Shown: positions 55,001-64,000, counted from the stretch's first letter. The stretch: DNA of 64,000 bases from an uncultured Actinomycetes bacterium (GCA_903838295.1 CAILXX010000004.1:186001-250000), one strand, 5' to 3'. The notes: generated by a model from the letters alone, not told the origin. Program-made: numbers and translations.

Positions 55001-55733
55001 CGAGCAATTGACGAGTGCCATCTGGTTTTGCAAGGTCGATTGCGATTCCAAGGTTGATATGTTCGGGGCGACCTAAAACCGGTTTTCCATCTTGCTCAGC
55101 AAAGAACGTGTTCATCTCTGGCATGGCACGTAGCGCTTTGACCATCGCATAACCAATGAGATGCGTGAATGAAACTTTTCCGCCACGCCCGCGGGCTAAA
55201 TGATTATTTATTACCGTGCGATTATCAATCATTAATTTTGCTGGAATCGCACGAACACTGGTGGCGGTTGGAACCGTGAGTGATGCTTCCATGCTCTGAA
55301 CAACACGCGCAGCCACTCCGCGAATCGGTTCAAGGGTAGAGGCACCAGGAGTAATCAAAGTTGGGATTGGTTTGAGAACTGGATCAGCTGGCTTCAAAGT
55401 ATTTGCGGCTGGCGGAGTGGGAATTACGGGAGGCACAATAGGTGGCGTGGATGCTGGAATTATCGGCGTCACGATGGGGGTGAGAACCACCTGAGTCGCA
55501 GTAGGAACAACTGGTGGAACTGTTGATTGGGAAGATTTTGGAATTGGGGGAGTTCCGGCAGAAACTGAAGTGTTTGATTGCGCTGGGGGCGTGTAATCTG
55601 CAAAGAAATCCCACCAAGCCTTATCGACAGAAGATGGATCTTGTTGATATCGCTCGTACATTTCGTCAACCAGCCACTCATTTGGCCCAAAACTTCCGCC
55701 AAAATGATTTGCTGGTGTATTCGTTGCCGACAC
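52020..55733 (-). CDS. kgd: Multifunctional 2-oxoglutarate metabolism enzyme Kgd (E2-E1 fusion)
   Basis: A fused E2-like/E1 enzyme that feeds 2-oxoglutarate into the TCA cycle. From GTG 55733 it has 1237 residues: an E1-type N-terminal segment ('FGPNEWLVDEMYERYQQDP'), a Pro/Thr/Val-rich linker (about 55-130), an E2 acyltransferase domain with the catalytic 'YDHRVIQGA', and the ThDP-dependent E1 part ('GMPHRGRLNVLAN', 'HGDAAFAGQGVVSETLNLS', 'CYRRRGHNEGDEPSF'). There is no lipoyl domain, as in mycobacterial Kgd. GTG 55733 has GGGGAGA at ideal spacing; ATG 55757 is the alternative. Ends 7 nt from the convergent GNAT gene. Confidence 0.94.
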   Translation of the reverse strand: MSATNTPANHFGGSFGPNEWLVDEMYERYQQDPSSVDKAWWDFFADYTPPAQSNTSVSAGTPPIPKSSQSTVPPVVPTATQVVLTPIVTPIIPASTPPIVPPVIPTPPAANTLKPADPVLKPIPTLITPGASTLEPIRGVAARVVQSMEASLTVPTATSVRAIPAKLMIDNRTVINNHLARGRGGKVSFTHLIGYAMVKALRAMPEMNTFFAEQDGKPVLGRPEHINLGIAIDLAKPDGTRQLLVPSIKGCEGLDFAQFWASYEETVRKARSGTLTIEDYAGTTVSLTNPGTLGTVHSVPRLVQGQGLILGVGAMDYPAEFQGASEETLTNLAISKTITLTSTYDHRVIQGAQSGDFLRRIHEIMLGSDHFYDEIFDALRIPYEPIRWAVDFQFSKEDQISKTARVQKLIEAYRTFGHLMADIDPLRYKQRTHPDLDVVTHGLSLWDLDREFATGGFGGAPFMKLRKILGILRDSYCRTVGVEYMYIENPTERAWIQEHVEIGVPRTPREEQLRILRKLNSAEAFESFLQTKYVGQKRFSLEGGESLIPLLDAVLQSAAQGKIEEVCIGMPHRGRLNVLANIGGKSYGQIFQEFEGHYADNAVQGSGDVKYHLGTQGVFTSESGDSTKIYLAANPSHLEAVNPVLEGIVRAKQDMHGVQEAYSILPILVHGDAAFAGQGVVSETLNLSKLKGYRTGGTIHVVANNQVGFTTSPHAARSSTYSTDIAKMIQAPVLHVNGDDPESVVRVARLAFAYRQAFNKDIIIDMVCYRRRGHNEGDEPSFTQPLMYKLIDAKRSTRKLYTEALIGRGDITVDEAEEVLRDYQSQLDAVYASVHNVEPEPLFSSQVPMVSPAAATNTSLDEATLRKITATQIATPEGFSVHPRLAPQLAKRNEMLDEGTVDWATGEMLAFGSLLLEGHPIRLAGQDVRRGTFSQRHAVIVDQEDGSDWFPLRGLINDENQFFVFDSLLSEYAAMGFEYGYSVARENALVLWEAQFGDFANGAQSIVDEFISSALQKWGERSSIVLLLPHGYEGQGPDHSSARIERYLAMCAEQNMTVTQPSSPASYFHLLRWHMKNVARRPLIVFEPKSMLRLKAAGSKLSDFTSGTFKPLIDDPTVTNASRVIFCSGKIYWDLLAERTRLGETSTAIVRLEQIYPFPIEDFMHVAHAHPSANLLWVQDEPANQGPYPFVALNTLEYLEGRTLRRISRRATASPATGSHHLHEEEQNALITEAFTR

Positions 55734-55843
55734 TGAAAATCTCCCCGCTCTTCCCATCTTTCGCTACTTACAATCTTAATAGGTCTTAACAGGCTTGAAT
55801 GAGAGCCGTTCCCCAGGAAAGTGTGACCTGGATGACGGTGTTC

Positions 55844-56221
55844 TTATTCTCTGTATCCGAAGGTACTACTGAAAGCCGTAGCAAATGCGAGCAATCCAAG
55901 CGGAATCGCCCCAATATAAAACTTGCCAGAGGCCATGAAGTAGGCGACGCCAAGTGCGATCAGGTTTGCGAGAACTGCTGGCGCTCGCCCCCAGGACTTC
56001 CCCTTTGCAAAGGAGATCGAGCACGCGTAGAGCCCGATAGCACCGAGCGCAAGGGCTATAAAGTCTCCGGCCAGAGCGAGTGGTGCGCTAAGCGGTTTCC
56101 TCCGCAGCGCATCGAGTAAAGCGAGATAAATGATGAGAGCGATTAAGACAATCGATTCTAGACGCAGTAAAGCGATCGCCCGCTTGCGAGCACCTTCGTA
56201 GATCCTTTCGCTAAATGTCAT
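55844..56221 (-). CDS. Small polytopic membrane protein, unknown
   Basis: About 125 residues from ATG 56221, with four hydrophobic segments from 'AIALLRLESIVLIALIIYLALLDAL' to 'GKFYIGAIPLGLLAFATAF' and basic residues in the loops. I do not recognise the family; a similar membrane protein is often found near kgd in actinobacteria, as far as I recall. It has a divergent neighbour only 30 nt away. The frame continues 120 nt further upstream, through the neighbour's start, which is unlikely to be real. Confidence 0.6.
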   Translation of the reverse strand: MTFSERIYEGARKRAIALLRLESIVLIALIIYLALLDALRRKPLSAPLALAGDFIALALGAIGLYACSISFAKGKSWGRAPAVLANLIALGVAYFMASGKFYIGAIPLGLLAFATAFSSTFGYRE

Positions 56222-56239
56222 GTCATAAGGGTATCCAAG

Positions 56240-56245
56240 TAACCT
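56240..56245 (+). promoter_or_regulatory. -10 element for the gene at 56252
   Basis: TAACCT lies 6 nt before ATG 56252, in the 30-nt divergent gap. Confidence 0.45.
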
Positions 56246-56251
56246 AGGACT

Positions 56252-56689
56252 ATGGCCAATTTCGAGATGAGTGAGGTTGAATTTCGAAGTGATGGCCTGA
56301 GCGATTCGCTCACTTTGACAATGTCCCCAGCTATCTTTCATGAAAGCCTTAAGCGAGAAATATCCAATGCCGAACGAGAGAATCGAGACTTAGTTCTTAT
56401 CTCGATATCGCTATTAGCGGAGCCATTTGATTCAGTTTCCAGATACGAGAAAGCCCTTATCGAGATCGCATTTGGATTGCGTTCGCAATTACGAGGTGGG
56501 GATTTCTTCGTACGAATTTCTGACCACGGTTTTTGGGTGTTATTACGGAGTAGCGAAGTCGATGCCCAAGTAGTGCTGAAGAGATTGGATCTGCCGCACG
56601 CCGAACATTTAGAAACGTATGTTTTGGCGCGCAATCATGATCAATATTCAGAATGGATCAAAAGAATTGACCCGATCCATTTCTCCTAA
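56252..56689 (+). CDS. Degenerate GGDEF-like domain protein
   Basis: A 145-residue protein whose pattern follows a diguanylate-cyclase (GGDEF) fold: 'FHESLKREISNAERENRDLVLISISLL' (first helix and strand), 'YEKALIEIAFGLRSQLRGGDFFVRI' (helix, then the pre-motif strand) and 'HGFWVLLRSSEVDAQVVLKRL'. The signature GG[DE]EF is replaced by 'SDHGFW', so no cyclase activity is expected. It may bind a nucleotide or act as a structural part. Function unknown. It converges with the secreted protein gene. Confidence 0.5.
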   Translation: MANFEMSEVEFRSDGLSDSLTLTMSPAIFHESLKREISNAERENRDLVLISISLLAEPFDSVSRYEKALIEIAFGLRSQLRGGDFFVRISDHGFWVLLRSSEVDAQVVLKRLDLPHAEHLETYVLARNHDQYSEWIKRIDPIHFS

Positions 56690-56694
56690 ACACT

Positions 56695-57291
56695 CTACTT
56701 GCCCGCGCAGGCTTTCTCTGCAGCTTTTACCTTTGAATTCTGACTATCTAAACCTTGCACATCGGCCATGGACTGGACTGGGAGTCCTTGCGTATTTAGA
56801 CATGCAATGTACGCAGCTCCTGTCCCAAGGGCAGGTGCAACTCCGTTGGTCGTAGTGCCCTGACCGAATCCACTACCTTCGCCACGGTTAAATTTTGGAC
56901 GCAATGAAGCGCATGCGTTAAATGCCTTTTGCTCTTTAGGAGTCATTTTTAATTTTGATAATTTAGGTGCTGGAGCTGTTGGGAGGTTCATGCCTGTTGG
57001 CGCTCCACTTGGTCGCAGACCATTGGGTGTGGTCCCAAGGGCGCCAGGACGCCTTCCCCCAAAAGCAGGCATCTTGATTCCCGCTTTGCTTAGGCACGCC
57101 TGGTATTTGGCAAACCCTGCTGCATTAGGACGTCTACCTTCACCGCCGCCTTCACCGCCACTTTCTCCCTCTCCGCCACCGGAGATTGATATTGATGGTT
57201 TTGGAGCAGTTGGTTTCGCAGCGGCAAGTGATGGTGCAGCGCTGAACGCTGCAAAGGAGATCACGGCGGCAATAATTAGGGTTTTTTTCAT
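56695..57291 (-). CDS. Secreted Cys- and Gly/Glu-rich protein, unknown
   Basis: A 198-residue exported protein. The signal peptide is MKKTLIIAAVISFAAFSAAPSLAAA-like (about 1-24). It is followed by a Gly/Glu-rich low-complexity stretch (39-53), then four short Cys segments: 'YQACLSKAGI', 'FNACASLRP', 'YIACLNTQGLPV' and 'AEKACAGK', probably two disulfides. 'CLxxxG' units of this sort occur in other actinobacterial secreted proteins. TACGAT lies 6 nt before the ATG on this strand, so the mRNA is probably leaderless. No function assigned. Confidence 0.7.
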   Translation of the reverse strand: MKKTLIIAAVISFAAFSAAPSLAAAKPTAPKPSISISGGGEGESGGEGGGEGRRPNAAGFAKYQACLSKAGIKMPAFGGRRPGALGTTPNGLRPSGAPTGMNLPTAPAPKLSKLKMTPKEQKAFNACASLRPKFNRGEGSGFGQGTTTNGVAPALGTGAAYIACLNTQGLPVQSMADVQGLDSQNSKVKAAEKACAGK

Positions 57292-57297
57292 GAGGGA

Positions 57298-57303
57298 ATC
57301 GTA
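57298..57303 (-). promoter_or_regulatory. -10 element for the secreted protein gene
   Basis: On the minus strand TACGAT lies 6 nt before the ATG at 57291. Confidence 0.5.
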
Positions 57304-57365
57304 GGACAGCGCGAAAGTAAAAATTAAGAATTCACCTTATTTTTTGCTGAGAATACGGTGACGGG

Positions 57366-58709
<1,344 letters not shown>

Positions 58710-58715
58710 CCCGTT

Positions 58716-59690
58716 TTAGGCGTTCACCGAAGACATATCTGCGTAGCGATCTCCGGCGGTGATGCCAACAGGCGCTGCTGAATTAAGCGCGGCAAGATCG
58801 GCTTCACTCAAAACTAGATCAAGTGCGCCAAGATTTTCTTCAAGTCGAGCAACTTTGCGAGTCCCTGGAATTGGGACAACATCATTGCCTTGAGCGAGTA
58901 CCCATGCAAGTGCAAGCTGTGCGGCAGTGGCACCTTTTTGCTCTGCAATTGATTTGACGGCTTCAACGATCTTAAAGTTGTGTGCAAAGTTTTCGCCCTT
59001 AAATCGAGGATGAGTACGTCGTGAATCATTCTCTGACAGGTCTTCGATTGATGTGAATGCACCGGTCAAAAAACCACGACCTAATGGCGAATAAGGAACA
59101 AACCCGATTCCAAGTTCGCGCACCGTCTTTAAAACCTCGTTCGTCTCAGGATCGCGGGTCCATAGAGACCATTCGGTCTGAAGTGCTGTGATGGGGTGGA
59201 TTGAATTCGCTTTGCGGATGGTGGTAGCTGATGCTTCAGAAATTCCAAGATTCCGAACTTTTCCAGCGGTGACTAAATCTTTGAGAGCTCCCCAAGTTTC
59301 TTCAACAGGAACACTGCGATCTACGCGGTGCTGGTAGTACAAATCAATGTAGTCAACTTTTAGACGCCGCAATGAGTCATCGCACGCTTTAATCACGTAT
59401 TCCGGAGTACCGTTGATGCGACGAGTTCCGTCAGCAAAGCGTTCATTACCGAACTTTGTAGCAAGTATTACTTCTGAACGGCGTCCCGCAATGGCACGAC
59501 CTACTAACTCCTCATTTTTGAAAGGTCCGTACATGTCAGCGGTATCCAGGAGATTGCCGCCAAGGTCTAAGAAGCGGTGAATTGTGGCGATCGATTCGGC
59601 ATCATTTTGAGGTCCATAAAATTCTGACATACCCATGCAACCTAGTCCGAGGGCAGAGACTTCTAGGTCACGTAATTTTCTCGTTTTCAT
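58716..59690 (-). CDS. Aldo/keto reductase
   Basis: An NADPH-dependent carbonyl reductase of 324 residues. It has '[26 protein letters not shown]' at its start, the catalytic tetrad in 'LLDTADMYG' (Asp, Tyr), 'VILATKFG' (Lys) and 'LYYQHRVD' (His), and the C-terminal cofactor site '[16 protein letters not shown]'. This matches the AKR13-type YakC group. The frame runs 120 nt further up to 59810, touching the cysK start, but ATG 59690 fits the family and leaves room for promoters. Substrate unknown. Confidence 0.9.
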   Translation of the reverse strand: MKTRKLRDLEVSALGLGCMGMSEFYGPQNDAESIATIHRFLDLGGNLLDTADMYGPFKNEELVGRAIAGRRSEVILATKFGNERFADGTRRINGTPEYVIKACDDSLRRLKVDYIDLYYQHRVDRSVPVEETWGALKDLVTAGKVRNLGISEASATTIRKANSIHPITALQTEWSLWTRDPETNEVLKTVRELGIGFVPYSPLGRGFLTGAFTSIEDLSENDSRRTHPRFKGENFAHNFKIVEAVKSIAEQKGATAAQLALAWVLAQGNDVVPIPGTRKVARLEENLGALDLVLSEADLAALNSAAPVGITAGDRYADMSSVNA

Positions 59691-59740
59691 GTTGCAAGTA
59701 AAGCACTTAAAGTGGAAATTGGCGCTCCTGGCAGGCAAGT

Positions 59741-59769
59741 GCGAATTGTTCGCAGGTATCTCAAACCTG
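59741..59769. promoter_or_regulatory. Two adjacent dyads upstream of cysK
   Basis: GCGAA-TTG-TTCGC (59741-59753, perfect) and CAGGT-N7-ACCTG (59753-59757 and 59765-59769) lie end to end, 40-70 nt before cysK and in the gap shared with the aldo/keto reductase. They could be operator sites; no regulator can be named. Confidence 0.35.
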
Positions 59770-59810
59770 GCTCTGCTACCTTCGCCTAACAATCCACCTG
59801 GGAGACTCAA

Positions 59811-60761
59811 ATGAAGATCTACAACAATATTTCAGAAGTATTCGGTAATACCCCGCTTGTAAAATTTCAGCGACTCTTCGGATCTACAAAGGCGATAGTT
59901 GTTGGCAAACTCGAGTTTTATAACCCAACTGCTTCAGTGAAGGATCGCCTAGCTGTTGCCATGGTTGATGATGCCGAAAAATCTGGCGCACTAAAACCAG
60001 GCGGAACTATTGTCGAAGCTACTTCTGGTAATACCGGCATCGCGCTTGCTTCCGTTGGCGCGGCTCGTGGTTACAAAGTTGTCTTAACGATGCCAGATTC
60101 GATGTCAAAGGAGCGTCGCGCTCTTCTTCGCGCCTTGGGCGCTACTTTGGTACTGACCCCTGCAGCACAAGGTATGCGCGGAGCAGTTGAAGAAGCAGAA
60201 AAAATTGGTACAGAGCAAGGTGGGGTACTGGTTCGTCAATTTGAAAACCCAGCCGGTCCAGCAATTCACCGCGCGACAACTGCAGTGGAAATTTGGAATG
60301 ATACAGATGGACAGGTTGCTGCTGTTGTTATGGGTATCGGGACTGGTGGAACGATCACTGGTGTTGGTCAGGGTCTGAAAGCGAAGAATCCAAATATTAA
60401 GATTTTTGCAGTACAACCAGCTGCGTCACCAGTTTTGACGGGTGGTTCACCAGCTGGACATCCACTGCAAGGTATTGGCGCCAACTTTGTTCCAGCTGTG
60501 TTGGACACGACGATTTACGACGAAGTCCTTTCTGCTCCGAATGAAGAGTCGATGACTTTTGCCAAGCGCGCTGGCCAAGAAGAAGGAATTCTTGCTGGAA
60601 TCTCTTCAGGTGCTGCTCTTTGGGGAGCTGCACAAATCGCTGATCGTCCAGAATTCGCCGGCAAAATCATCGTCGTTGTGATGGCATCCTTTGGAGAGCG
60701 TTACTTATCAACGCCGCTATACAAAGAATTCATCGACGAACCAGTTGCGCCATCAATCTAA
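59811..60761 (+). CDS. cysK: Cysteine synthase A
   Basis: Makes cysteine from O-acetylserine and sulfide using pyridoxal phosphate. The 316-residue protein has the cofactor lysine Lys44 in '[11 protein letters not shown]', 'TSGNTGIAL' near 69 and '[12 protein letters not shown]' near 176. GGGAGA precedes the ATG. cysE starts 17 nt after the stop, and the C-terminal Ile of the serine acetyltransferase suggests the two form the usual complex. Confidence 0.96.
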   Translation: MKIYNNISEVFGNTPLVKFQRLFGSTKAIVVGKLEFYNPTASVKDRLAVAMVDDAEKSGALKPGGTIVEATSGNTGIALASVGAARGYKVVLTMPDSMSKERRALLRALGATLVLTPAAQGMRGAVEEAEKIGTEQGGVLVRQFENPAGPAIHRATTAVEIWNDTDGQVAAVVMGIGTGGTITGVGQGLKAKNPNIKIFAVQPAASPVLTGGSPAGHPLQGIGANFVPAVLDTTIYDEVLSAPNEESMTFAKRAGQEEGILAGISSGAALWGAAQIADRPEFAGKIIVVVMASFGERYLSTPLYKEFIDEPVAPSI

Positions 60762-60778
60762 GGAACCTTTAAAAACTT

Positions 60779-61270
60779 ATGTCTCGCTTCTTGGAAGATC
60801 TTGCCGTAGTACTCAAGAAAGATCCTGCTGCCAGAAATCGAATTGAAGTCGCACTGACATATCCCGGAGTACATGCACTTTGGAATCATCGAATTGAGCA
60901 CTGGTTATGGCTTAAGCACGTAAGACTGGCTGCAAGAATTATGGCAAATTACACTCGCAGTAAAACTGGAATCGAAATACATCCAGGTGCAACCATTGGC
61001 CGTCGTGTTTTTATTGATCATGGTGTTGGTGTTGTAATTGGGGAAACCGCCATAGTTGGAGATGATGTCACGATTTACCATGGCGTCACATTGGGTGGTC
61101 GCTCACTTGAAAAAGGTAAGCGGCATCCCACAATTGAAAATAATTGTGTTCTCGGCGCGGGGTCAAAAATTCTGGGGAACATCACTATTGGCGCTGGCAG
61201 CACTATCGGAGCAAACCAGGTTGTTACACGCTCACTTTCGCAGATAAACGAGGTCGAGTTTTTTATCTAA
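60779..61270 (+). CDS. cysE: Serine O-acetyltransferase
   Basis: Makes O-acetylserine for CysK. The 163-residue protein is the short (EpsC-like) form: a short N-terminal helical part, then the left-handed beta-helix with hexapeptide repeats ('[44 protein letters not shown]'-like region, with the catalytic His in 'DHGVG' and 'YHGVTLGG'). The C-terminus ends in Ile, which inserts into the CysK active site in known complexes. AAGGAACC lies about 12 nt upstream. Confidence 0.95.
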   Translation: MSRFLEDLAVVLKKDPAARNRIEVALTYPGVHALWNHRIEHWLWLKHVRLAARIMANYTRSKTGIEIHPGATIGRRVFIDHGVGVVIGETAIVGDDVTIYHGVTLGGRSLEKGKRHPTIENNCVLGAGSKILGNITIGAGSTIGANQVVTRSLSQINEVEFFI

Positions 61271-61278
61271 CACTTGAG

Positions 61279-61284
61279 TAGAAT
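61279..61284 (+). promoter_or_regulatory. -10 element for the FUSC gene
   Basis: TAGAAT lies 7 nt before ATG 61292, supporting that start over TTG 61274. Confidence 0.4.
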
Positions 61285-61291
61285 CTGCTCT

Positions 61292-62506
61292 ATGCGGCGA
61301 ATAATTGACCAACTGTTCCAACAGTTCGTCGTTCGTTGGTATTGGATTCAGCAAGTATTAGTAACCGCAATTGCTGCTGGTGTTTCTTGGCAAGTCGGCG
61401 ATTTAATTCTCAAAAACGGTGGAGTAGTTGCTGCCATTGTTGCATCCCTGACGGTTCGATCTTCATTACATAAGTCCACGCGCGAAGGCCTGGGACAAGT
61501 ACTTGGCTCAACCGTTGGCGCTGGGGTTGCTCTACTTGCCTTGCATTTCTTTGGCCTAGGAGTGATCACGGTGGGTATCACCGTTCTTATCTCACTTGTA
61601 GGCGCGCGTCTCTTGCATTTGGGCGAGGTAGCTGCCATCAACGTTCCGGTAACCGCTCTGATTGTTATAGGTCCAGGCCTTAGTCAGACCACCGCCAGTA
61701 ACCGTCTACTTTCTACGATTGTTGGTGCCTTAATAGCGATTATTTTTTCAACTTTTGCACACCCCAAGACTCCTGCCGGTAGAACGATCGATCGTATTAG
61801 TTCTCTGACAGATCGTTGTTCTGTATTGATGGCGCAGATGGCCGAAGGAACGATAGAGAATTACCCACAAGAGAGAGCTGGTCGTTGGCTGGCTCGCGGA
61901 CGATTATTAGTTGAAGAAATCCCAAGTATTAGAAATCAGGCTGTAGAGGCGCGTGCATTTGCAAAATGGATGCCAATCGCTCGAAGTGAAAAGGCAGAGA
62001 AGTTATATCTACGCGGAATCGCTTTAGAACACACAATTATTCAGGTGAGGTCAATTGCACGAACCTTGTACGACTTACGACTACATGGCGGAATATCGAA
62101 CCGTCTTTCGGAAAGTTTGGGGTCAATGCTTTCGACGGTCAGTTATGCGTTATCTGTAAGTGCAGAAGATTTTAGATTTGATCCATATGCAATGGCCAAA
62201 GATCCGCTGACATCAGAGATTCGACTCTCTGCCGATGCCCTAACCACTCAAGTGTTGCAAGAATCCGACCATTTTGAGCAAGGACAGCTAGCACGTTTGA
62301 TGGCTGCGATTTCTGGCGTCGTGATTATTGCTGATTCCCTTGATCAGATTTCACCAAGTATTCGCAAAGTACCCACGCCCGAAGGACCAAGCAGTCAACA
62401 AATTCTTTCAGTTTCAGCCCTTGAGCAAGCTCGAACTTGGCAAAATCGCTTATATCGCCTCATCCCAAGCAGGCTTCGTGGATATTTGGAGCGGATCTTC
62501 AATTAA
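61292..62506 (+). CDS. FUSC/ArAE-type membrane protein
   Basis: A 404-residue protein with about six hydrophobic segments in the first 160 residues ('VLVTAIAAGVSWQVGDLIL', 'ASLTVRSSLHKSTREGLGQVLGSTVGAGVALLALHFF', 'VPVTALIVIGPG') and a long helical cytoplasmic part. This is the layout of the fusaric acid resistance / aromatic acid exporter group (DUF939-like). Substrate unknown. ATG 61292 is preferred. Confidence 0.82.
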   Translation: MRRIIDQLFQQFVVRWYWIQQVLVTAIAAGVSWQVGDLILKNGGVVAAIVASLTVRSSLHKSTREGLGQVLGSTVGAGVALLALHFFGLGVITVGITVLISLVGARLLHLGEVAAINVPVTALIVIGPGLSQTTASNRLLSTIVGALIAIIFSTFAHPKTPAGRTIDRISSLTDRCSVLMAQMAEGTIENYPQERAGRWLARGRLLVEEIPSIRNQAVEARAFAKWMPIARSEKAEKLYLRGIALEHTIIQVRSIARTLYDLRLHGGISNRLSESLGSMLSTVSYALSVSAEDFRFDPYAMAKDPLTSEIRLSADALTTQVLQESDHFEQGQLARLMAAISGVVIIADSLDQISPSIRKVPTPEGPSSQQILSVSALEQARTWQNRLYRLIPSRLRGYLERIFN

Positions 62507-62602
62507 TCGTTAGTTCACCGACTATTTACTTTGTGGATGCTCATTCACCATGGGAGCCCACTTAGATTTCCTTGTTCTTACTACCTAGGGATAGGAAATT
62601 TC

Positions 62603-63661
62603 ATGAATTTTGCTACTATCAAAAAGAGTCTTGCGATTGGGGCATCACTAGTTTTTGCCTCTGTGGGACTCAGTGCACAAGCTGCGCATGCTGCGGTGAT
62701 CACGATCAACCTTTACGAAGCCATTGGTTATGCTCCAGATGAGATCAAAGCATTCAATGCATCGCAATCCATGTACCAGGTCGTGGATGTCGGTGGATCT
62801 ACCGGTCCATTGCTTGCCAAAGTTGCAGCCGAAGGCACAAATCCACAATGGGGTCTCTTCTGGGCAGATGGAGATACCTGGGCTGCTGCAGCTGATACAG
62901 CTGGCAATTTAGCTCCACTCAATTTCAAGCCAACATACTCTTCTCTCGGTAAGCGCCTTGCACCGAAGAACAATGCCTATGCAATTACCGGTTCTACAGT
63001 GATGGTTGCCGGCTTGTACAACGCGGCGAAGATGACAAACCCACCAGTGCCATTACAGGCCATGCTGCGTTCTGGTTATAAAGGTCAGATTGGAATGAAC
63101 GATCCGAATATTTCTGGTCCAACATATCCATTTATCGCAGGCTTGATGAACCAGCTTGGATCAGAGGATGCCGGTAAGAACTATCTCCTCGCCTTGAAGA
63201 AGAACGGTCTTGTCATTAACGATAAGAATGGGCCAACAATCCATGCACTTGAAATCGGCCAGATCAATATGGGATTGGTTCAAAATACTGCAGCCATTGC
63301 AGAAGTAATTAAATTCACTGCTGCCCCAGTTGCTGGATTTAAGCCAACAATCGTGTATCCAGGTCGTCCAACTTTGATGCCAAGTTCATTGGCTATTGAT
63401 GCCAAGCGTCCTGCGGCAGAAATCGCTGGTGCACAGGCATTTATTAAATATGTCTTGTCACCTGCCGGCCAATCTATCTTGGCTTCTACAGATGCTACGA
63501 AGAACTCAGATGTTCTTTGCTATCCATCAATTGTCGGTACTACTCCAAATAAGTACGTGCCTGCAATGCCTAAGGCATACCAGATCATCGACCCTTACAA
63601 GTGGGGCCCACTTCAGAGTGAAGTTGATGCTTGGTTTACTGCCAATATCCGCACTAAATAA
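62603..63661 (+). CDS. ABC importer substrate-binding protein (Fe3+/phosphonate type)
   Basis: A periplasmic-type solute receptor of 352 residues. The signal peptide covers about 1-30 (ends QAAHA). The mature part has 'ITINLYEAIGYAPDEIKAFNAS', 'VGGSTGPLLAKVAAEGTNPQWGLFWADGDTW' and 'GRPTLMPSSLAI...AGAQAFIKYVLSPAGQSIL', typical of the type 2 family that binds ferric iron, 2-aminoethylphosphonate or similar anions. The ATG at 62603 is preceded by TAGGAAA. The ligand is not certain. It probably works with the permease that follows. Confidence 0.87.
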   Translation: MNFATIKKSLAIGASLVFASVGLSAQAAHAAVITINLYEAIGYAPDEIKAFNASQSMYQVVDVGGSTGPLLAKVAAEGTNPQWGLFWADGDTWAAAADTAGNLAPLNFKPTYSSLGKRLAPKNNAYAITGSTVMVAGLYNAAKMTNPPVPLQAMLRSGYKGQIGMNDPNISGPTYPFIAGLMNQLGSEDAGKNYLLALKKNGLVINDKNGPTIHALEIGQINMGLVQNTAAIAEVIKFTAAPVAGFKPTIVYPGRPTLMPSSLAIDAKRPAAEIAGAQAFIKYVLSPAGQSILASTDATKNSDVLCYPSIVGTTPNKYVPAMPKAYQIIDPYKWGPLQSEVDAWFTANIRTK

Positions 63662-63684
63662 GAACACTTACTAAACAGCTACCT

Positions 63685-63729
63685 AATGGCACTCGACAGC
63701 GGGCTCTTAGCCCGACGTCGGGTGCCATT
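63685..63729 (+). terminator. Strong hairpin overlapping the permease start
   Basis: AATGGCAC (63685-63692) pairs with GTGCCATT (63722-63729), CGAC (63694-63697) with GTCG (63717-63720) and CGGGCT (63700-63705) with AGCCCG (63709-63714) around a 3-nt loop; Ts follow. It could end most transcripts after the receptor gene, and it buries the permease ATG at 63686. Confidence 0.6.
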
Positions 63730-64000
63730 TTCCTCTGAACGATCCCAGCTTCGACGCAAATTTGGTCGAATCCGAATTACTCCTATGGCTCTGTTCTGGA
63801 CACTGATTATTTTGATTCTTGCGATTCCTATACTTCTATTCCTTTCGGTCGCATTTAGTCCACGATTGATGTCACAAGGACACCAATGGTTCACCCTGGC
63901 AAGTTTCAAACCTGTTTTCTCGGGCTCTTATGGAATAGCCCTACTTCACTCTCTACTCTTGGGGATTGTTGCCTCTCTTGGCGCCATGGTGATTGCGCTA
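63686..64000 (+). CDS. ABC importer permease, N-terminal part (runs off window)
   Basis: A frame open to the right edge, at least 105 residues. After a basic N-terminal segment (RRRVPF...RRKFGRIRIT), a first membrane helix 'LFWTLIILILAIPILLFLSVAF' and, near the end, 'YGIALLHSLLLGIVASLGAMV' mark the start of a BPD-type permease of the iron/phosphonate type. The true start may be GTG 63722 or ATG 63785, since ATG 63686 lies inside a strong hairpin. It is the likely partner of the receptor upstream. Confidence 0.75.
   Translation, partial: MALDSGLLARRRVPFSSERSQLRRKFGRIRITPMALFWTLIILILAIPILLFLSVAFSPRLMSQGHQWFTLASFKPVFSGSYGIALLHSLLLGIVASLGAMVIAL

Noticed and set aside
57130-57190. A tandem repeat or CRISPR-like array
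   Set aside because: The CCGCC-rich repeats encode the Gly/Glu linker of the secreted protein; they are low-complexity coding sequence with no spacers.
59691-59810. A 40-residue N-terminal extension of the aldo/keto reductase
   Set aside because: It lacks similarity to the family, would begin at the cysK start, and would cover the promoter region containing dyads.

Overview
The window reads as a chromosomal segment of a small-genome, mid-GC actinobacterium. Evidence: a WhiB7-type regulator with an AT-hook, an ECF sigma factor with a zinc anti-sigma factor of the SigR/RsrA (SigH/RshA) kind, the AdnA-AdnB helicase-nuclease pair, the fused 2-oxoglutarate enzyme Kgd, nickel superoxide dismutase with its maturation protease, and many actinobacterial families of unknown function (DUF4307, DUF3817, DUF6542, UPF0182). 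Genes are very tightly packed, with many ATGA-type overlaps, convergent gene ends that overlap, and no transposase, integrase, phage gene or CRISPR array. Base composition looks close to 50% GC. My best guess is a freshwater acI-type lineage (Ca. Nanopelagicales); this is inference only.

Layout. Bases 1-2300 hold the end of katG and an MFS drug-efflux gene. Bases 2400-8550 hold an ABC-2 drug exporter and a group (greA, DUF4307, small membrane protein, SURF1, DUF3817, cis-prenyltransferase, phoH2) that resembles the greA-mca-Rv1086-phoH2 area of Mycobacterium as I recall it, but without mca. Bases 8800-11800 hold a secreted muralytic protein, rpmE, prfA and prmC. Bases 11800-16750 hold transporters, a hydrolase and a LuxR-type regulator with 10-bp-period repeats upstream. 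Bases 16885-24211 hold fumarase, ispH, rmuC, ychF and typA. Bases 24249-41641 hold a repair block (adnA, adnB, a nuclease-like gene, nudC, uvrD2), then whiB7 with an elaborate leader, an E1-like gene, DUF5679, a YgjP-type peptidase, a zincin-like protein and a UPF0182 giant. The initiator tRNA at 41697 leads directly into pgl-gnd-zwf. Bases 44934-48435 are a minus-strand operon (aroA, rsgA, hisN, small unknown). Then come an SRAP gene, sigR-rsrA, a thioesterase, sodN/sodX, a GNAT, kgd, argG, an aldo/keto reductase, cysK-cysE, a FUSC protein and the start of an ABC importer that runs off the edge.

How the parts work together. Stress physiology dominates: peroxide (katG) and superoxide (sodN) removal, a thiol-stress regulon switch (sigR-rsrA), NADPH supply (pgl-gnd-zwf), cysteine synthesis (cysE-cysK), antibiotic response (whiB7 with attenuator, efflux pumps) and DNA break repair (AdnAB, UvrD2, SRAP).

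Most interesting signals: (1) the whiB7 leader encodes a 51-residue upstream ORF followed by mutually exclusive antiterminator and terminator hairpins, so attenuation can be read from the sequence; (2) pgl starts 2 nt after the initiator tRNA, so tRNA processing would create a nearly leaderless mRNA; (3) a tandem 10-bp repeat array lies upstream of the LuxR-type gene; (4) TANNNT followed by 6-7 nt and then the start codon recurs at many gene starts, implying widespread leaderless transcription; (5) an exact GGAAT-N18-GTT promoter precedes sigR.
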